In this document: piece after piece, positions 1 to 7,780 of the stretch | How the letters are laid out: the number at the start of each line of letters is the position of its first letter | Position numbering within the stretch: the stretch's first letter is position 1 | Origin: Solirubrobacterales bacterium | GTDB lineage: Bacteria; Actinomycetota; Thermoleophilia; Solirubrobacterales; Solirubrobacteraceae | Length of the DNA: 51,035 bases | Reading direction: 5' to 3' | Assembly: GCA_025963965.1 (NCBI GenBank) | Contig: JAOPZS010000031.1 | Coordinates: 1-51,035, forward strand | The notes under the pieces: generated by a model | Told to the model about the DNA's origin: nothing | The model's input: the letters and a program-made list of their open reading frames with translations, nothing else | Databases searched by the model: none | Translations under genes and position numbers: made by a program

Positions 1-906
1 CTGCCACTCGTCGCGCGTGCGCCGGGCGAAGATCGCCTCGACCTCGCGGTGGGCCTCGGAGCCCGGGCGCTCGAACTGGCGCTCGACGAGGTCCTCGCGC
101 CCGACGCCGCGACACCAGGCCTGCCAGAACTTCGGCTCCAGCGCGCCGAGCGTCACCCAGCCGTCCGCACACGCGTAGGGCCGGTAGCAGACGAGCGAGC
201 CGGCCAGCTCGAGATCGCCGCGGCGCGGCGCCCGGTCCTCGGCCAGCGCACGGGCGGCGACCATCGCCAGCCACGACAGCGCTCCGTCCGCCATCGAGAC
301 GTCGACGAGCTGGCCCTCGCCGGAGCGGTCGCGCTCGCGCAGGGCGGCGAGGATGCCGAAGGCCGCCATCAGCGCGCCGCCGCCGAGGTCGGCGATCTGC
401 CCGGCGGCCTGCACCGGCTCGCCGCCGCGCTCGCCGGTCAGGCCGAGCAGGCCGATCAGCCCGAGGTAGTTCATGTCGTGCCCGGAGGCATCTCGTTTCG
501 GACCGTCCTGGCCGTAGCCGCTGATCGCGCAGTACACGATCCCGGGGTTGACCTCTCGCATCCGCTGATAGCCGACGCCGAGGCGGTCGAGCACACCGGG
601 GCGGAACGACTCGAGCACGACGTCGTAGTCGGCGACGAGCCGCAGCAGCGCCTCGCGGCCACGCTCGTTCTTGAGGTCCAGGCGAATCGAGCGCTTGTTG
701 CGGTTCAGCGACAGGAACAGCGCCGAGCGGGCGCTGTCGTGCGCGCCGTCGTAGAACGGAGGCGACCATCGTATGTAGTCGCCCATCCCGGTGTCCTCGA
801 CCTTCAGCACGTCCGCGCCGAAGTCTGCGAGCAGCAGCGAGCAGAAGCCGCCGGGGAGCAGCCGCGAGAGGTCCAGCACGCGGACGCCGTCCAGCGGCAG
901 GCTCAC
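1..906 (-). CDS. CaiB/BaiF family CoA-transferase or alpha-methylacyl-CoA racemase (partial, C-terminus outside window)
   Basis: Family III CoA-transferases move CoA between organic acids; the AMACR branch epimerises 2-methylacyl-CoA. The reading frame is open for 302 codons from a GTG at 906 to the window edge, so the C-terminus is missing. The start reads VSLPLDGVRVLDLSRLLPGG, a typical CaiB opening, followed by ADVLKVED near residue 31 and NRNKRSIRLDLK near 68. SGHDMNYLG near residue 141 resembles the AMACR/MCR signature, with the catalytic Asp at about 144, so a racemase is somewhat more likely than a transferase. The GTG overlaps the TGA of the upstream BKACE gene as GTGA, so the two are translationally coupled. 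Family assignment is firm; substrate is not visible. Confidence 0.9.
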   Translation of the reverse strand, partial: MSLPLDGVRVLDLSRLLPGGFCSLLLADFGADVLKVEDTGMGDYIRWSPPFYDGAHDSARSALFLSLNRNKRSIRLDLKNERGREALLRLVADYDVVLESFRPGVLDRLGVGYQRMREVNPGIVYCAISGYGQDGPKRDASGHDMNYLGLIGLLGLTGERGGEPVQAAGQIADLGGGALMAAFGILAALRERDRSGEGQLVDVSMADGALSWLAMVAARALAEDRAPRRGDLELAGSLVCYRPYACADGWVTLGALEPKFWQAWCRGVGREDLVERQFERPGSEAHREVEAIFARRTRDEWQ

Positions 907-1784
907 GCCGGGCTCCCGGCGGCCTGGACGATGCCGAGCATCGCGCGCGCCTCGCCGACGGTCGCCGGGCGGCGGCCGACGTCTTCGGTCATCTGCCGCG
1001 CCTTGGCGATCAGCTCGCCGTTGGAGGCGGCCATGCGGCCGTCGGGCAGATACAGGTTGTCCTCGAGGCCGACGCGGATCGAGCCGCCGAGCGTCAACGC
1101 GGCGGCGACGAGCATCCACTGGTCGCGAGAGATCCCGATCACCCCCCAGTGCGAGCCGGCGGGGATGTTCTCGACCATCGCCGCCAGGTTGCGTGCCGTC
1201 GGGGGTATCCCGCCGACGACGCCCATCACGCAGTCGACGTGCAGCGGCGTGCGCAGGACGCCCATGTCGATCAGCGGCGCGAGGCTGCCGACGTGACCGA
1301 CATCGAAGCACTCGTGCTCGGGTTTGATGCCAAGCTCGTTCATCGCCTCGAGCAGCTCGATGATCTCGCTGAACGGGTTCTCGAAGACCATGTCGAAGAC
1401 GAACTGCTTGCGCGAGCGCGAGTACTTGGCGTAGTTCATCGAGCCCATGTTCAGGGCGGCCACTTCCGGGCGGCACTCGCGCAGGTATTCGATCCGCTTG
1501 GCGACGGGAACGCCGATCGTGCCGGTCGAGTAGTTGACGATCACCGCGTCGCCCACCTCGGCGCGGATCGCCGCGGTGATCGCGGCGAAGTCCTCGATCT
1601 CATACGAGGGCGTGCCGTCGGGTTTGCGCGCGTGGATGTGGATGTGCACCCCGCCCTCGTCGACGATCCGCCGCGCCTCGGCCGCGTACTCCTCCGGCGT
1701 GTACGGGATCGCCGGGCACTGCTCGCGGTTGGCGATCGCCCCGGAGATCGAGCAGGTGATCACGACGGGGTCATCGAGGCTCAT
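903..1784 (-). CDS. BKACE family enzyme (DUF849, 3-keto-5-aminohexanoate cleavage protein-like)
   Basis: A 293-residue protein of the beta-keto acid cleavage enzyme family, which condenses a beta-keto acid with acetyl-CoA to give acetoacetate and a new acyl-CoA. The zinc-site motif HIHIHAR lies at about residues 47-53 after a TCSISGA N-terminus, and ECFDVGHVGSL and GVVGGIPPTARNL follow in the expected order. Length is normal for the family. The ATG at 1784 has a strong GGAGGT about 9 bases upstream and begins 19 bases after the carboxylase gene; its stop overlaps the CaiB start. BKACE enzymes act on many beta-keto acids, so lysine-fermentation Kce activity should not be assumed. The carboxylase and CaiB neighbours suggest CoA-ester or keto-acid catabolism. 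Confidence 0.92.
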   Translation of the reverse strand: MSLDDPVVITCSISGAIANREQCPAIPYTPEEYAAEARRIVDEGGVHIHIHARKPDGTPSYEIEDFAAITAAIRAEVGDAVIVNYSTGTIGVPVAKRIEYLRECRPEVAALNMGSMNYAKYSRSRKQFVFDMVFENPFSEIIELLEAMNELGIKPEHECFDVGHVGSLAPLIDMGVLRTPLHVDCVMGVVGGIPPTARNLAAMVENIPAGSHWGVIGISRDQWMLVAAALTLGGSIRVGLEDNLYLPDGRMAASNGELIAKARQMTEDVGRRPATVGEARAMLGIVQAAGSPA

Positions 1785-1803
1785 GTCGGTGTTACCTCCA
1801 GGG

Positions 1804-3390
1804 TCATACGGGCACCACTCCTTGGCGCTTGAAGGGCCGCTCGACCTTCTTGCCGGCCGCCATCTCCAGCGCCCGGCAGATCGTCACGCGCGTCTCGCGC
1901 GGGTCGATCACGTCGTCGATCATGTCGTTGCCGGCGGCGATGTAGACGTCGATGATCTTGCGGTAGGCGTCGATGAGCTCGGCCTTCTTGGCGGCCGGGT
2001 CCTCGGCTTCCTCGACCTGTTTGCGCATCACGATCTCCACAGCGCCCTCGGCGCCCATCACGGAGATCTCGGCGCTCGGCCAGGCGACGATCAGGTCGGG
2101 CTCGTACGCGCGGCCGTTCATCACGTAGTAGCCGGCGCCGTAGGCCTTGCGCGTGATCACCGTGACCTTCGGCACGGTCGCGTTGGCGACGGCGTAGAGC
2201 ATCTTCGCGCCGTGGCGGATGATGCCGCCCTGCTCGACCTTCGAGCCGACCATGAAGCCGGGCACGTCCATCAGGAAGACGAGCGGGATCGCGAAGGCGT
2301 TGCAGAGGTTCACGAAGCGCGCGGCCTTGTCGGCGGAGTCGTTGTCGAGGATCCCGCCGAGGTGCTTCGGCTGGTTGGCGACGATCCCGGCGGGCCGTCC
2401 GCCGAAGCGCGCGAAGCAGGTGATGATCGTCTTTGCCCACTGGCCCTTCATGTCGAACCACTCGCCGTCGTCGACGATTCGCGAGATCACCTCGTACATG
2501 TCATAGGGCTTGCGGTTGGACTCGGGCATGACGTCCAGCAGGCCCTCGTCGGCACGCTCGATCGGATCGCTGCTCGGCCGCAGCGGCGGCGGCTGCTCGC
2601 AGTTCTGGGGCATGAACGACAGGTACTGCTTGATGCGCTCGACGCACTCCTGATCGTCTGCCACCTCCATGTCGCCGACACCCGACTTGCGGCAGTGCAC
2701 GCGCGAGCCGCCGAGCTCCTCCTGGGTGACGTCCTCGCCGACGGCCGCCCTGACCAGGTGCGGGCCGGCCAGCGCCATCGAGCCGCGGCCCTTGACCATC
2801 GGCACGAAATCCGCGAGACCGGGGATGTAGGCCGTGCCGGCGGCACACGGTCCCATCAGCGCCGCGACCTGTGGGATCACGCCGCTCATCACGACCTCCT
2901 CGCGGAACAGGTGACCGGAGCCGGCGAACAGCGAGCCGACGGCCTCCTGGATGCGCGCGCCGGCCGAGTCGAGCAGCCACACGAACGGGATGCGCTTGGT
3001 CAGCGCCAGCTCACGCAGGCGCGTGACCTTCAGCTCGCCGGTCATGCCCATCGAGCCGGCCATCACGGTGAAGTCGTAGGCGCACACGGCGACGAGCCGG
3101 CCGTCGACCTTGCCGTAGCCGGTGATCACGCCGTCGGCCGGCGCGTCCCTGCCCTCCATAGCTCGCTGGGAGAAGTGCGGCCGGGCGTGGATTCCCATCT
3201 CCACGAACGTGCCCTCGTCGATCAGCAGCGCGAGGCGCTCGCGGGCGGTCAGCTTCTCCTGGGAGTGCTGGCGGGCGATCTTCTCCTCGCCGCCGCCGAG
3301 CGCGATCTGCGCGCGGCGCTCGTGCAGGTCCTCGACCAGCGGGCGCAGCAGCGACGTCGGGCGCGCGGGGGCCTCCTCGGTGGAGCTCAT
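1804..3390 (-). CDS. Acyl-CoA carboxylase carboxyltransferase (beta) subunit
   Basis: A 528-residue carboxyltransferase chain of the propionyl/methylcrotonyl/acetyl-CoA carboxylase type, which transfers CO2 from carboxybiotin to an acyl-CoA. N-terminal crotonase-like half: KLTARERLALLIDEGTFVE near residue 47, then LLDSAGARIQEAVGSLFAG. C-terminal half: FVNLCNAFAIPLVFLMDVPGF, followed by GGIIRHGAKMLYA and RKAYGAGYYVMNGRAYEPD. The oxyanion glycine regions look intact. The ATG at 3390 shares its A with the upstream crotonase stop (TGATG). No alpha subunit (biotin carboxylase) lies nearby; an orphan biotinyl domain is encoded at 11631-11843. Acyl-CoA substrate cannot be told from sequence alone. 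Confidence 0.93.
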   Translation of the reverse strand: MSSTEEAPARPTSLLRPLVEDLHERRAQIALGGGEEKIARQHSQEKLTARERLALLIDEGTFVEMGIHARPHFSQRAMEGRDAPADGVITGYGKVDGRLVAVCAYDFTVMAGSMGMTGELKVTRLRELALTKRIPFVWLLDSAGARIQEAVGSLFAGSGHLFREEVVMSGVIPQVAALMGPCAAGTAYIPGLADFVPMVKGRGSMALAGPHLVRAAVGEDVTQEELGGSRVHCRKSGVGDMEVADDQECVERIKQYLSFMPQNCEQPPPLRPSSDPIERADEGLLDVMPESNRKPYDMYEVISRIVDDGEWFDMKGQWAKTIITCFARFGGRPAGIVANQPKHLGGILDNDSADKAARFVNLCNAFAIPLVFLMDVPGFMVGSKVEQGGIIRHGAKMLYAVANATVPKVTVITRKAYGAGYYVMNGRAYEPDLIVAWPSAEISVMGAEGAVEIVMRKQVEEAEDPAAKKAELIDAYRKIIDVYIAAGNDMIDDVIDPRETRVTICRALEMAAGKKVERPFKRQGVVPV

Positions 3391-4175
3391 CAGCGTCCTT
3401 TCCAGACAGGGTCGCGTTTCTCGAAGAACGCACCGACGCCCTCGGCGATGTCCTCGGTCGACTGCGCGAGCGACAGTTGCGCGCGCAGGTAGTCGAGCGC
3501 GTCGTCCAGTGGCATGTCCAGCTGGCGTCGCATCGCTTCCTTGCCGAGCCGCATGATCACGGGCGACTTGGCGGCAAGCTTGCCGGCCCAGTCGGCAACG
3601 GTCTGATCGAGCTCGCCGTCAGCGACGACGCGGTTGACGATCCCCGCCTCGAGCGCCTGCGCGGCGCTCCAGCGCTCGCCCAGCAGCAGCAGCTCGTTGG
3701 CGCGCTTGCGCGGCACGTTGCGATAGATCAGGGCCATGATCATGAACGGGAAGGCGCCGATGTTGATCTCGGGCGTCCCGAAGCTGGCCTGCTCGGAGGC
3801 GACGATCAAATCGCACGCCAGGGCGATGCCGAGCGCGCCGGCGAGCACGTGCCCGCGGGCCGCGCAGATCGTCGGCTTGCCGAGCTCGCCGATCAGCTTG
3901 AACAGGGCGACGAAGCGCTCACCGGCGAAGTGCTTGTGGACGAGGGCCATCTCGGCGGCGAAGCCACCGAGGTTGGCGCCGGAGGAGAAGGTTCGCTCGT
4001 GTGAGGAGCGGAGCACGACGCAGCGCACCTCGTCCTCGTCGCGCGCCCGCGTGAAGGACTCGATCAAGCCTCCGAGCAGCTCCGCCGAGAGCGCGTTGCG
4101 CGTGTCGGGGTCGTGCAGCGTGATCGTCGCGATGCCGTTCGAATCGACGTCGTAGAGGACCTTGTCGGTGGGCAC
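3390..4175 (-). CDS. Enoyl-CoA hydratase/isomerase family protein (crotonase), first of operon
   Basis: A 261-residue crotonase-fold protein. It has the oxyanion-hole region SSGANLGGF near residue 65, CAARGHVLAGALGIALACDL near 105-125, and FGTPEINIG. Aligned by eye with mitochondrial enoyl-CoA hydratase, the first catalytic Glu (Glu144 in rat) is replaced by Gly in AGALGIALA, while the second (Glu164, in TPEI) is kept. That fits an isomerase or another crotonase activity better than a standard hydratase. It starts with GTG at 4175; no Shine-Dalgarno is seen, but a TAGGAT box ends 6 bases before the start, suggesting a leaderless mRNA. It leads the operon with carboxylase, BKACE and CaiB. Confidence 0.88.
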   Translation of the reverse strand: MPTDKVLYDVDSNGIATITLHDPDTRNALSAELLGGLIESFTRARDEDEVRCVVLRSSHERTFSSGANLGGFAAEMALVHKHFAGERFVALFKLIGELGKPTICAARGHVLAGALGIALACDLIVASEQASFGTPEINIGAFPFMIMALIYRNVPRKRANELLLLGERWSAAQALEAGIVNRVVADGELDQTVADWAGKLAAKSPVIMRLGKEAMRRQLDMPLDDALDYLRAQLSLAQSTEDIAEGVGAFFEKRDPVWKGR

Positions 4176-4181
4176 CGGCGC

Positions 4182-4187
4182 ATCCTA
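4182..4187 (-). promoter_or_regulatory. Putative -10 box (TAGGAT) for leaderless crotonase operon
   Basis: TAGGAT on the minus strand fits the actinobacterial -10 consensus TANNNT and ends 6 bases before the GTG start at 4175. No ribosome-binding site is visible, so transcription probably starts at or next to the start codon. No convincing -35 is seen. Confidence 0.4.
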
Positions 4188-4322
4188 GCCCGAAGCGCGC
4201 CCTGCGGGAAGTGCACAGCTCTACTATTTACTTTTGCCGAGCGCTGCGTTAGCGTCCGCAAGACCGCCGGTGCCGACGCGCGGCGAGACCGTCACACCCG
4301 ACCAAGGAGACCGCTGCCCGTC

Positions 4323-5513
4323 ATGGCCGCCACCGCCGAGAGCGTTCTGAAGCCCGACTTCAAGTCCCAGCGCAAGCACTTCATCTTCACCGACGAGCAC
4401 GAACAGCTGCGCGAGTCGATACGCAGCTTCGCGACCAAGGAGCTGGCTCCGCACGCCGAGGAATGGGAGGAGACGACGTTTCCCGACTCGGTCTTCCGGC
4501 GGATGGGGGAGCTGGGCTTCCTGGGCCTCGACAAGCCGGAGCAGTACGGCGGGCAGGGCGGCGACTACTACAGCGCGCTGGTGCTGGCGGAGGAGATCGG
4601 GGCGGCCAACTCGGGCGGCCTGGCGATGGGCCTGGCGGTGCAGACGGACATGGCGATGCCGCCGATCCTCAAGTTCGGCACCGAGGAGCAGAAGCGCGAA
4701 TGGGCCGAACCGGCGATCAAGGGCGAGAAGATCCTGTGCCTCGGCATCACCGAGCCGGACGCCGGCTCGGATGTCTCGGGGATCAAGACGCGGGCCGTCC
4801 GCGATGGCGAGGACTGGGTGATCAACGGCTCCAAGACGTACATCACCAACGGCCATCGCGCCGATGTGATCGTGCTCGTCACGAAGACGGACCCCGACGC
4901 CGGCTATGACGGCTTCACGCTGTTCCTCGTGCCGATGGACAGCCCCGGCGTGATCCGCGAGAAGCGCCTGAAGAAGCTCGGCATGCACGCCTCCGACACG
5001 GCCCTGCTCGCCTTCCAGGACGTGCGCGTGCCCGACACCGCCGTGCTCGGAGCGGTCGGCAAGGGCTTCTACCACATCATGTGGGAGCTCCAGGGCGAGC
5101 GCCTGATCGGCGCGGCCGGCTGCGTGTCGGGCGCCCAGCGCTGCTTTGAGAAAACGCTGCAGTACGCGAACGAGCGCAAAGCGTTCGGCCGTGAGATCGG
5201 CAAGTTCCAGGTGATCCGCCACAAGTTCGCCGAGATGGCCACGAAGATCGAGTCGGCGCGCCAGATGGTCTACGTGACGGCGTGGCGGTTCAACAACGGC
5301 GAGTACCCCGTGCGGGAGATCTCGATGGCCAAGCTGCACGCCGCGCGCGTCGCCTGCGAGGTGGCCGACGAGTGCATCCAGATCCACGGCGGCGCCGGCT
5401 ACATGGTCGAGTACGGCGTCGAGCGCGTCTGGCGCGACATGCGCCTGAACCGGATCGGCGCGGGCACCGACGAGATCATGCTCGACGTGATCGGCCGCTC
5501 CTACGGGCTGTAG
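4323..5513 (+). CDS. Acyl-CoA dehydrogenase
   Basis: A 396-residue flavoprotein oxidising acyl-CoA to 2-enoyl-CoA and passing electrons to ETF. Family motifs occur in order: FTDEHEQLRESIRSF, GFLGLDKPEQYGGQGG, LGITEPDAGSDVSGIKTRA, INGSKTYITNG, NERKAFGREIGKFQ, and a C-terminal IQIHGGAGYMVEY. The MCAD-type catalytic Glu (in YEGT) is Ala here (IGAGTDEIM), but a Glu is present in LQGERLIGAAG, the position used in isovaleryl-CoA and long-chain dehydrogenases. This favours a branched or long substrate. The ATG at 4323 is chosen because AAGGAGA lies about 14 bases upstream and homology starts there, although the frame is open further 5'. It is divergent from the crotonase operon and 47 bases upstream of a paralogue. 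Confidence 0.95.
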   Translation: MAATAESVLKPDFKSQRKHFIFTDEHEQLRESIRSFATKELAPHAEEWEETTFPDSVFRRMGELGFLGLDKPEQYGGQGGDYYSALVLAEEIGAANSGGLAMGLAVQTDMAMPPILKFGTEEQKREWAEPAIKGEKILCLGITEPDAGSDVSGIKTRAVRDGEDWVINGSKTYITNGHRADVIVLVTKTDPDAGYDGFTLFLVPMDSPGVIREKRLKKLGMHASDTALLAFQDVRVPDTAVLGAVGKGFYHIMWELQGERLIGAAGCVSGAQRCFEKTLQYANERKAFGREIGKFQVIRHKFAEMATKIESARQMVYVTAWRFNNGEYPVREISMAKLHAARVACEVADECIQIHGGAGYMVEYGVERVWRDMRLNRIGAGTDEIMLDVIGRSYGL

Positions 5514-5560
5514 AAGATCGTCCGCCTGAGCCCTGAGGACGAGAGGCCCGTCGCACGCCG

Positions 5561-6703
5561 ATGAGCCTCGATCCTCCCTTCACGTCCGAGCACGAGGAGC
5601 TGCGCGAGTCCGTTCGCGGCTTCATCGAGCGGGAGCTGGCACCGCATGCCCAGCAATGGGAGGAGGACCGCTGGTTCCCGGACGAGGTGTTCGCGAAGAT
5701 GGCCGCGCAGGGGCTGCTCGGCCTGAAGTACCCGGAGCGCTACGGCGGCCAGGACGGGGACTACCTGCACGAGGCGGTGCTGTGCGAGGAGCTGGCGCGA
5801 ACCGGCTCCGGCGGCACGGCCGCCGGAATCGGCGCGCACGTCAACATCGCGACGCCGCCGATCTGGAAGTTCGGCAGCGAGGAGCAGAAGCAGCGCTACC
5901 TCGTGCCGGCGATCCGGGGCGAGTCGATCGGCGCCCTCGGGATCACTGAGCCCGGGGCCGGCTCGGACGTCGCCGCCCTGAGCACACGGGCCGAGCGAGT
6001 CGACGGCGGCTTCGTCGTCAACGGCGAGAAGACCTACATCACCAACGGCGTGCGCGCGCAGTTCATCGTGACGGCGGTCAAGACGACAGCCGAGGGGGGC
6101 CACGGCGGCATCTCGTTCCTGATCGTCGACCGCGGCGAGGGCGTCGAGTCATCGAAGCTCTCGAAGCTCGGCTGGCACGCCTCGGACACGGCCACGATCA
6201 GCTACCAGGACGTGTTCGTCGGCGAGGAGAACCTGCTCGGCGAGCTGCACGGCGGGTTCAAGCTGATCATGGCCAACTTCCAGTGGGAGCGCCTGGCGAT
6301 GGCGCTGGGGGCGGTTGGCGCGATGCAGATCGCCTACGAGCGCACCGCCGAGTTCGCGCGCCAGCGAAACGCCTTCGGCCGACCCCTGTCCGGCCACCAG
6401 GCGATCCGCCACAAGCTCGCCGACATGGCCACGTCGGTGTACACGTGCCGCTGCGTCACCTATGACGCCCTGCGCCGCTTCGTCGCCGGCGAGGACCCGC
6501 TGAAGGAGGTCACGATGGCCAAGCTGTTGACGCAGCGTGCCGCGTTCGAGCTGATGGACGAGGCCCTGCAGATCCACGGGGGCGCCGGCTACATGCGCGA
6601 GTACTGGGTCGAGCGGGCCGCCCGCGACGCCCGCCTCGGCCCGATCGGCGGCGGCAGCGACGAGATCATGCGCGAGATCCTGGGCAGGGTTCTGGCGCTG
6701 TAG
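5561..6703 (+). CDS. Acyl-CoA dehydrogenase (second of tandem pair)
   Basis: A 380-residue acyl-CoA dehydrogenase clearly paralogous to its upstream neighbour, with matching motifs: FTSEHEELRESVRGF, LGLKYPERYGGQDGD, LGITEPGAGSDVAAL, VNGEKTYITNG, RQRNAFGRPLSGHQ and IHGGAGYMREYWVERAARDAR. The MCAD-type catalytic Glu position is Gly (IGGGSDEIM), and Glu in FQWERLAMALG is the probable catalytic base, as in IVD/LCAD. The start ATG fits family alignment; the Shine-Dalgarno is poor. Co-transcription with the upstream gene is likely (47-base gap). The two could handle different chain lengths or act as a heteromer, as some actinobacterial pairs do; the latter is inference. Confidence 0.94.
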   Translation: MSLDPPFTSEHEELRESVRGFIERELAPHAQQWEEDRWFPDEVFAKMAAQGLLGLKYPERYGGQDGDYLHEAVLCEELARTGSGGTAAGIGAHVNIATPPIWKFGSEEQKQRYLVPAIRGESIGALGITEPGAGSDVAALSTRAERVDGGFVVNGEKTYITNGVRAQFIVTAVKTTAEGGHGGISFLIVDRGEGVESSKLSKLGWHASDTATISYQDVFVGEENLLGELHGGFKLIMANFQWERLAMALGAVGAMQIAYERTAEFARQRNAFGRPLSGHQAIRHKLADMATSVYTCRCVTYDALRRFVAGEDPLKEVTMAKLLTQRAAFELMDEALQIHGGAGYMREYWVERAARDARLGPIGGGSDEIMREILGRVLAL

Positions 6704-6713
6704 CAATTGTCAC

Positions 6714-6744
6714 GTTTGGGCAGGTTTTTGCAAACTGTCCAAAC
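6714..6744. promoter_or_regulatory. AT-rich palindrome (10-base arms) between acyl-CoA dehydrogenase and CAP genes
   Basis: Arms GTTTGGGCAG (6714-6723) and CTGTCCAAAC (6735-6744) pair at 9 of 10 positions, the tenth being a G-T wobble, around an 11-base loop. It begins 11 bases after the dehydrogenase stop. It may be a terminator hairpin, though no T-run follows the second arm, or an operator for the CAP gene 49 bases downstream. It stands out as AT-rich. Confidence 0.5.
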
Positions 6745-6792
6745 CTCAGCCACCCCGCTCATGCGCCGCCGGTGGCGGGTCGATAGGAGCGA

Positions 6793-7497
6793 ATGGCACG
6801 AATCGCCATGGCCTCAGCGACGGCCGCCGTCGCGATGCTCCTCGCCTTCTCTGCGACCGCGATCGGCAGCTCGGGCAAGTCCCGGTGCCCCGCCGCCCAC
6901 GGCGCGAGCGCGCCGCACAGCGGCACGCGCAGCTTCCATCAGTCGCATTGCCCGAAAGGGCACGGACACCGGCGCCACCACGGCAAGCCCGCGCACCTGC
7001 TGTTCTTCTCGCCCCACCATGGCCACTGCACCGACGCGCGCATGCAGCCCAGCGCGAGCAACGTCGCGCAGGTCCGCGCCGCGACGCTCTGCCTGGTCAA
7101 CCGCGAACGTGCCCGCCACGGCGAGCGGGCGCTGCACTGGAACATCCATCTCGTCACCGCCGCCCAGGGGCACACCGTGAGCATGGCGTTCGGCAACTAC
7201 TTCGAACACGTCGGGCCGGGCGGGCAGACACCGCTCAGCCGCATGCGCCGCGACGGCTACATCTACAGCTCCAGGGTCGGCTTCGAAGTCGCCGAGAACA
7301 TCGGCTGGGGCAGCCTCTGGCTGGGCACGCCCCGCGCCGTCGTCGCCGCCTGGATGCGCTCCGCCGGACACCGGGCGAACATCCTCGACAGGCGCTTTCG
7401 CGATACCGGCGTCGGCGTCTCGCCGCACGTCAACGGGCTCGCCCACGGGCAGTCCGGCGGCATCTACACCCAGGACTTCGGCGTCCTCGTCGGGTAG
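6793..7497 (+). CDS. Secreted CAP-domain (SCP/PR-1-like) protein with His-rich N-terminal region
   Basis: A 234-residue protein with a signal peptide (residues 1 to about 25, AVAMLLAFSATAIGS). A low-complexity stretch at about 28-80 is rich in His, Lys and Cys, with FHQSHCPKGHGHRRHHGK and HHGHC clusters. The C-terminal CAP domain at about 90-234 shows LCLVNRERARHG, AQGHTVSMAFGNYFEHVGP, ENIGWGS, AWMRSAGHRANILD and GVGVSP. The conserved CAP cavity residues (His in HTVSM, Glu in AENIG, His in GHRANIL) are present. The role of bacterial CAP proteins is mostly unknown; extracellular lipid or metal binding is plausible. The ATG at 6793 has AGGAGC just upstream. Function is inferred from fold only. 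Confidence 0.9.
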   Translation: MARIAMASATAAVAMLLAFSATAIGSSGKSRCPAAHGASAPHSGTRSFHQSHCPKGHGHRRHHGKPAHLLFFSPHHGHCTDARMQPSASNVAQVRAATLCLVNRERARHGERALHWNIHLVTAAQGHTVSMAFGNYFEHVGPGGQTPLSRMRRDGYIYSSRVGFEVAENIGWGSLWLGTPRAVVAAWMRSAGHRANILDRRFRDTGVGVSPHVNGLAHGQSGGIYTQDFGVLVG

Positions 7498-7531
7498 ATC
7501 ATCGGCTGGGGGTCACTCGCGTGCGCAGGTG

Positions 7532-7657
7532 CGTGCGCCTTGGTATCTACGACCGCGTGAATACGATCGCGCACGGGTTCTCCGGCGAGACACTCCCTCC
7601 CGGCCCCGTGCGCATCGGTATCTACGTGCGACGCGTGCGTGAATACGATCGCGCACG
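7532..7657. repeat. Two imperfect direct repeats (44 and 51 bases), each bounded by a 7-base inverted repeat
   Basis: Copy 1 is 7532-7575 and copy 2 is 7607-7657. Both begin CGTGCGC, contain GGTATCTACG, and end TGAATACGATCGCGCACG; copy 2 has 7 extra bases in the middle. In each copy the outer CGTGCGC and GCGCACG are perfect inverted repeats, so each unit could fold as a stem-loop. They lie in the 283-base gap between the CAP gene and the SDR gene. The rest of the gap is mostly GGCC-rich (7681-7715), with no gene seen. Confidence 0.65.
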
Positions 7658-7780
7658 CGCAACAGCCCACGCCCACGCCACGCCGGCGGCCGGACCGGCC
7701 GGGCCGGCCGGCCGGTGCGACGTTCTGAGGCGCTTGGATAACCTGCGCGCACCTCAACGAGATAAGGAGAAGCAACAGCT

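Noticed and set aside
1534-3492. A 652-codon plus-strand open frame over the carboxylase gene
   Set aside because: It is antisense to a gene with full family motifs, has His/Asp/Arg/Leu-rich composition and no recognisable domain; a mirror frame of GC-rich coding DNA.
7681-7720. GGCCGG-rich run as a possible terminator or origin element
   Set aside because: Simple GC repeat with many alternative pairings and no T-run; nothing specific supports a function.
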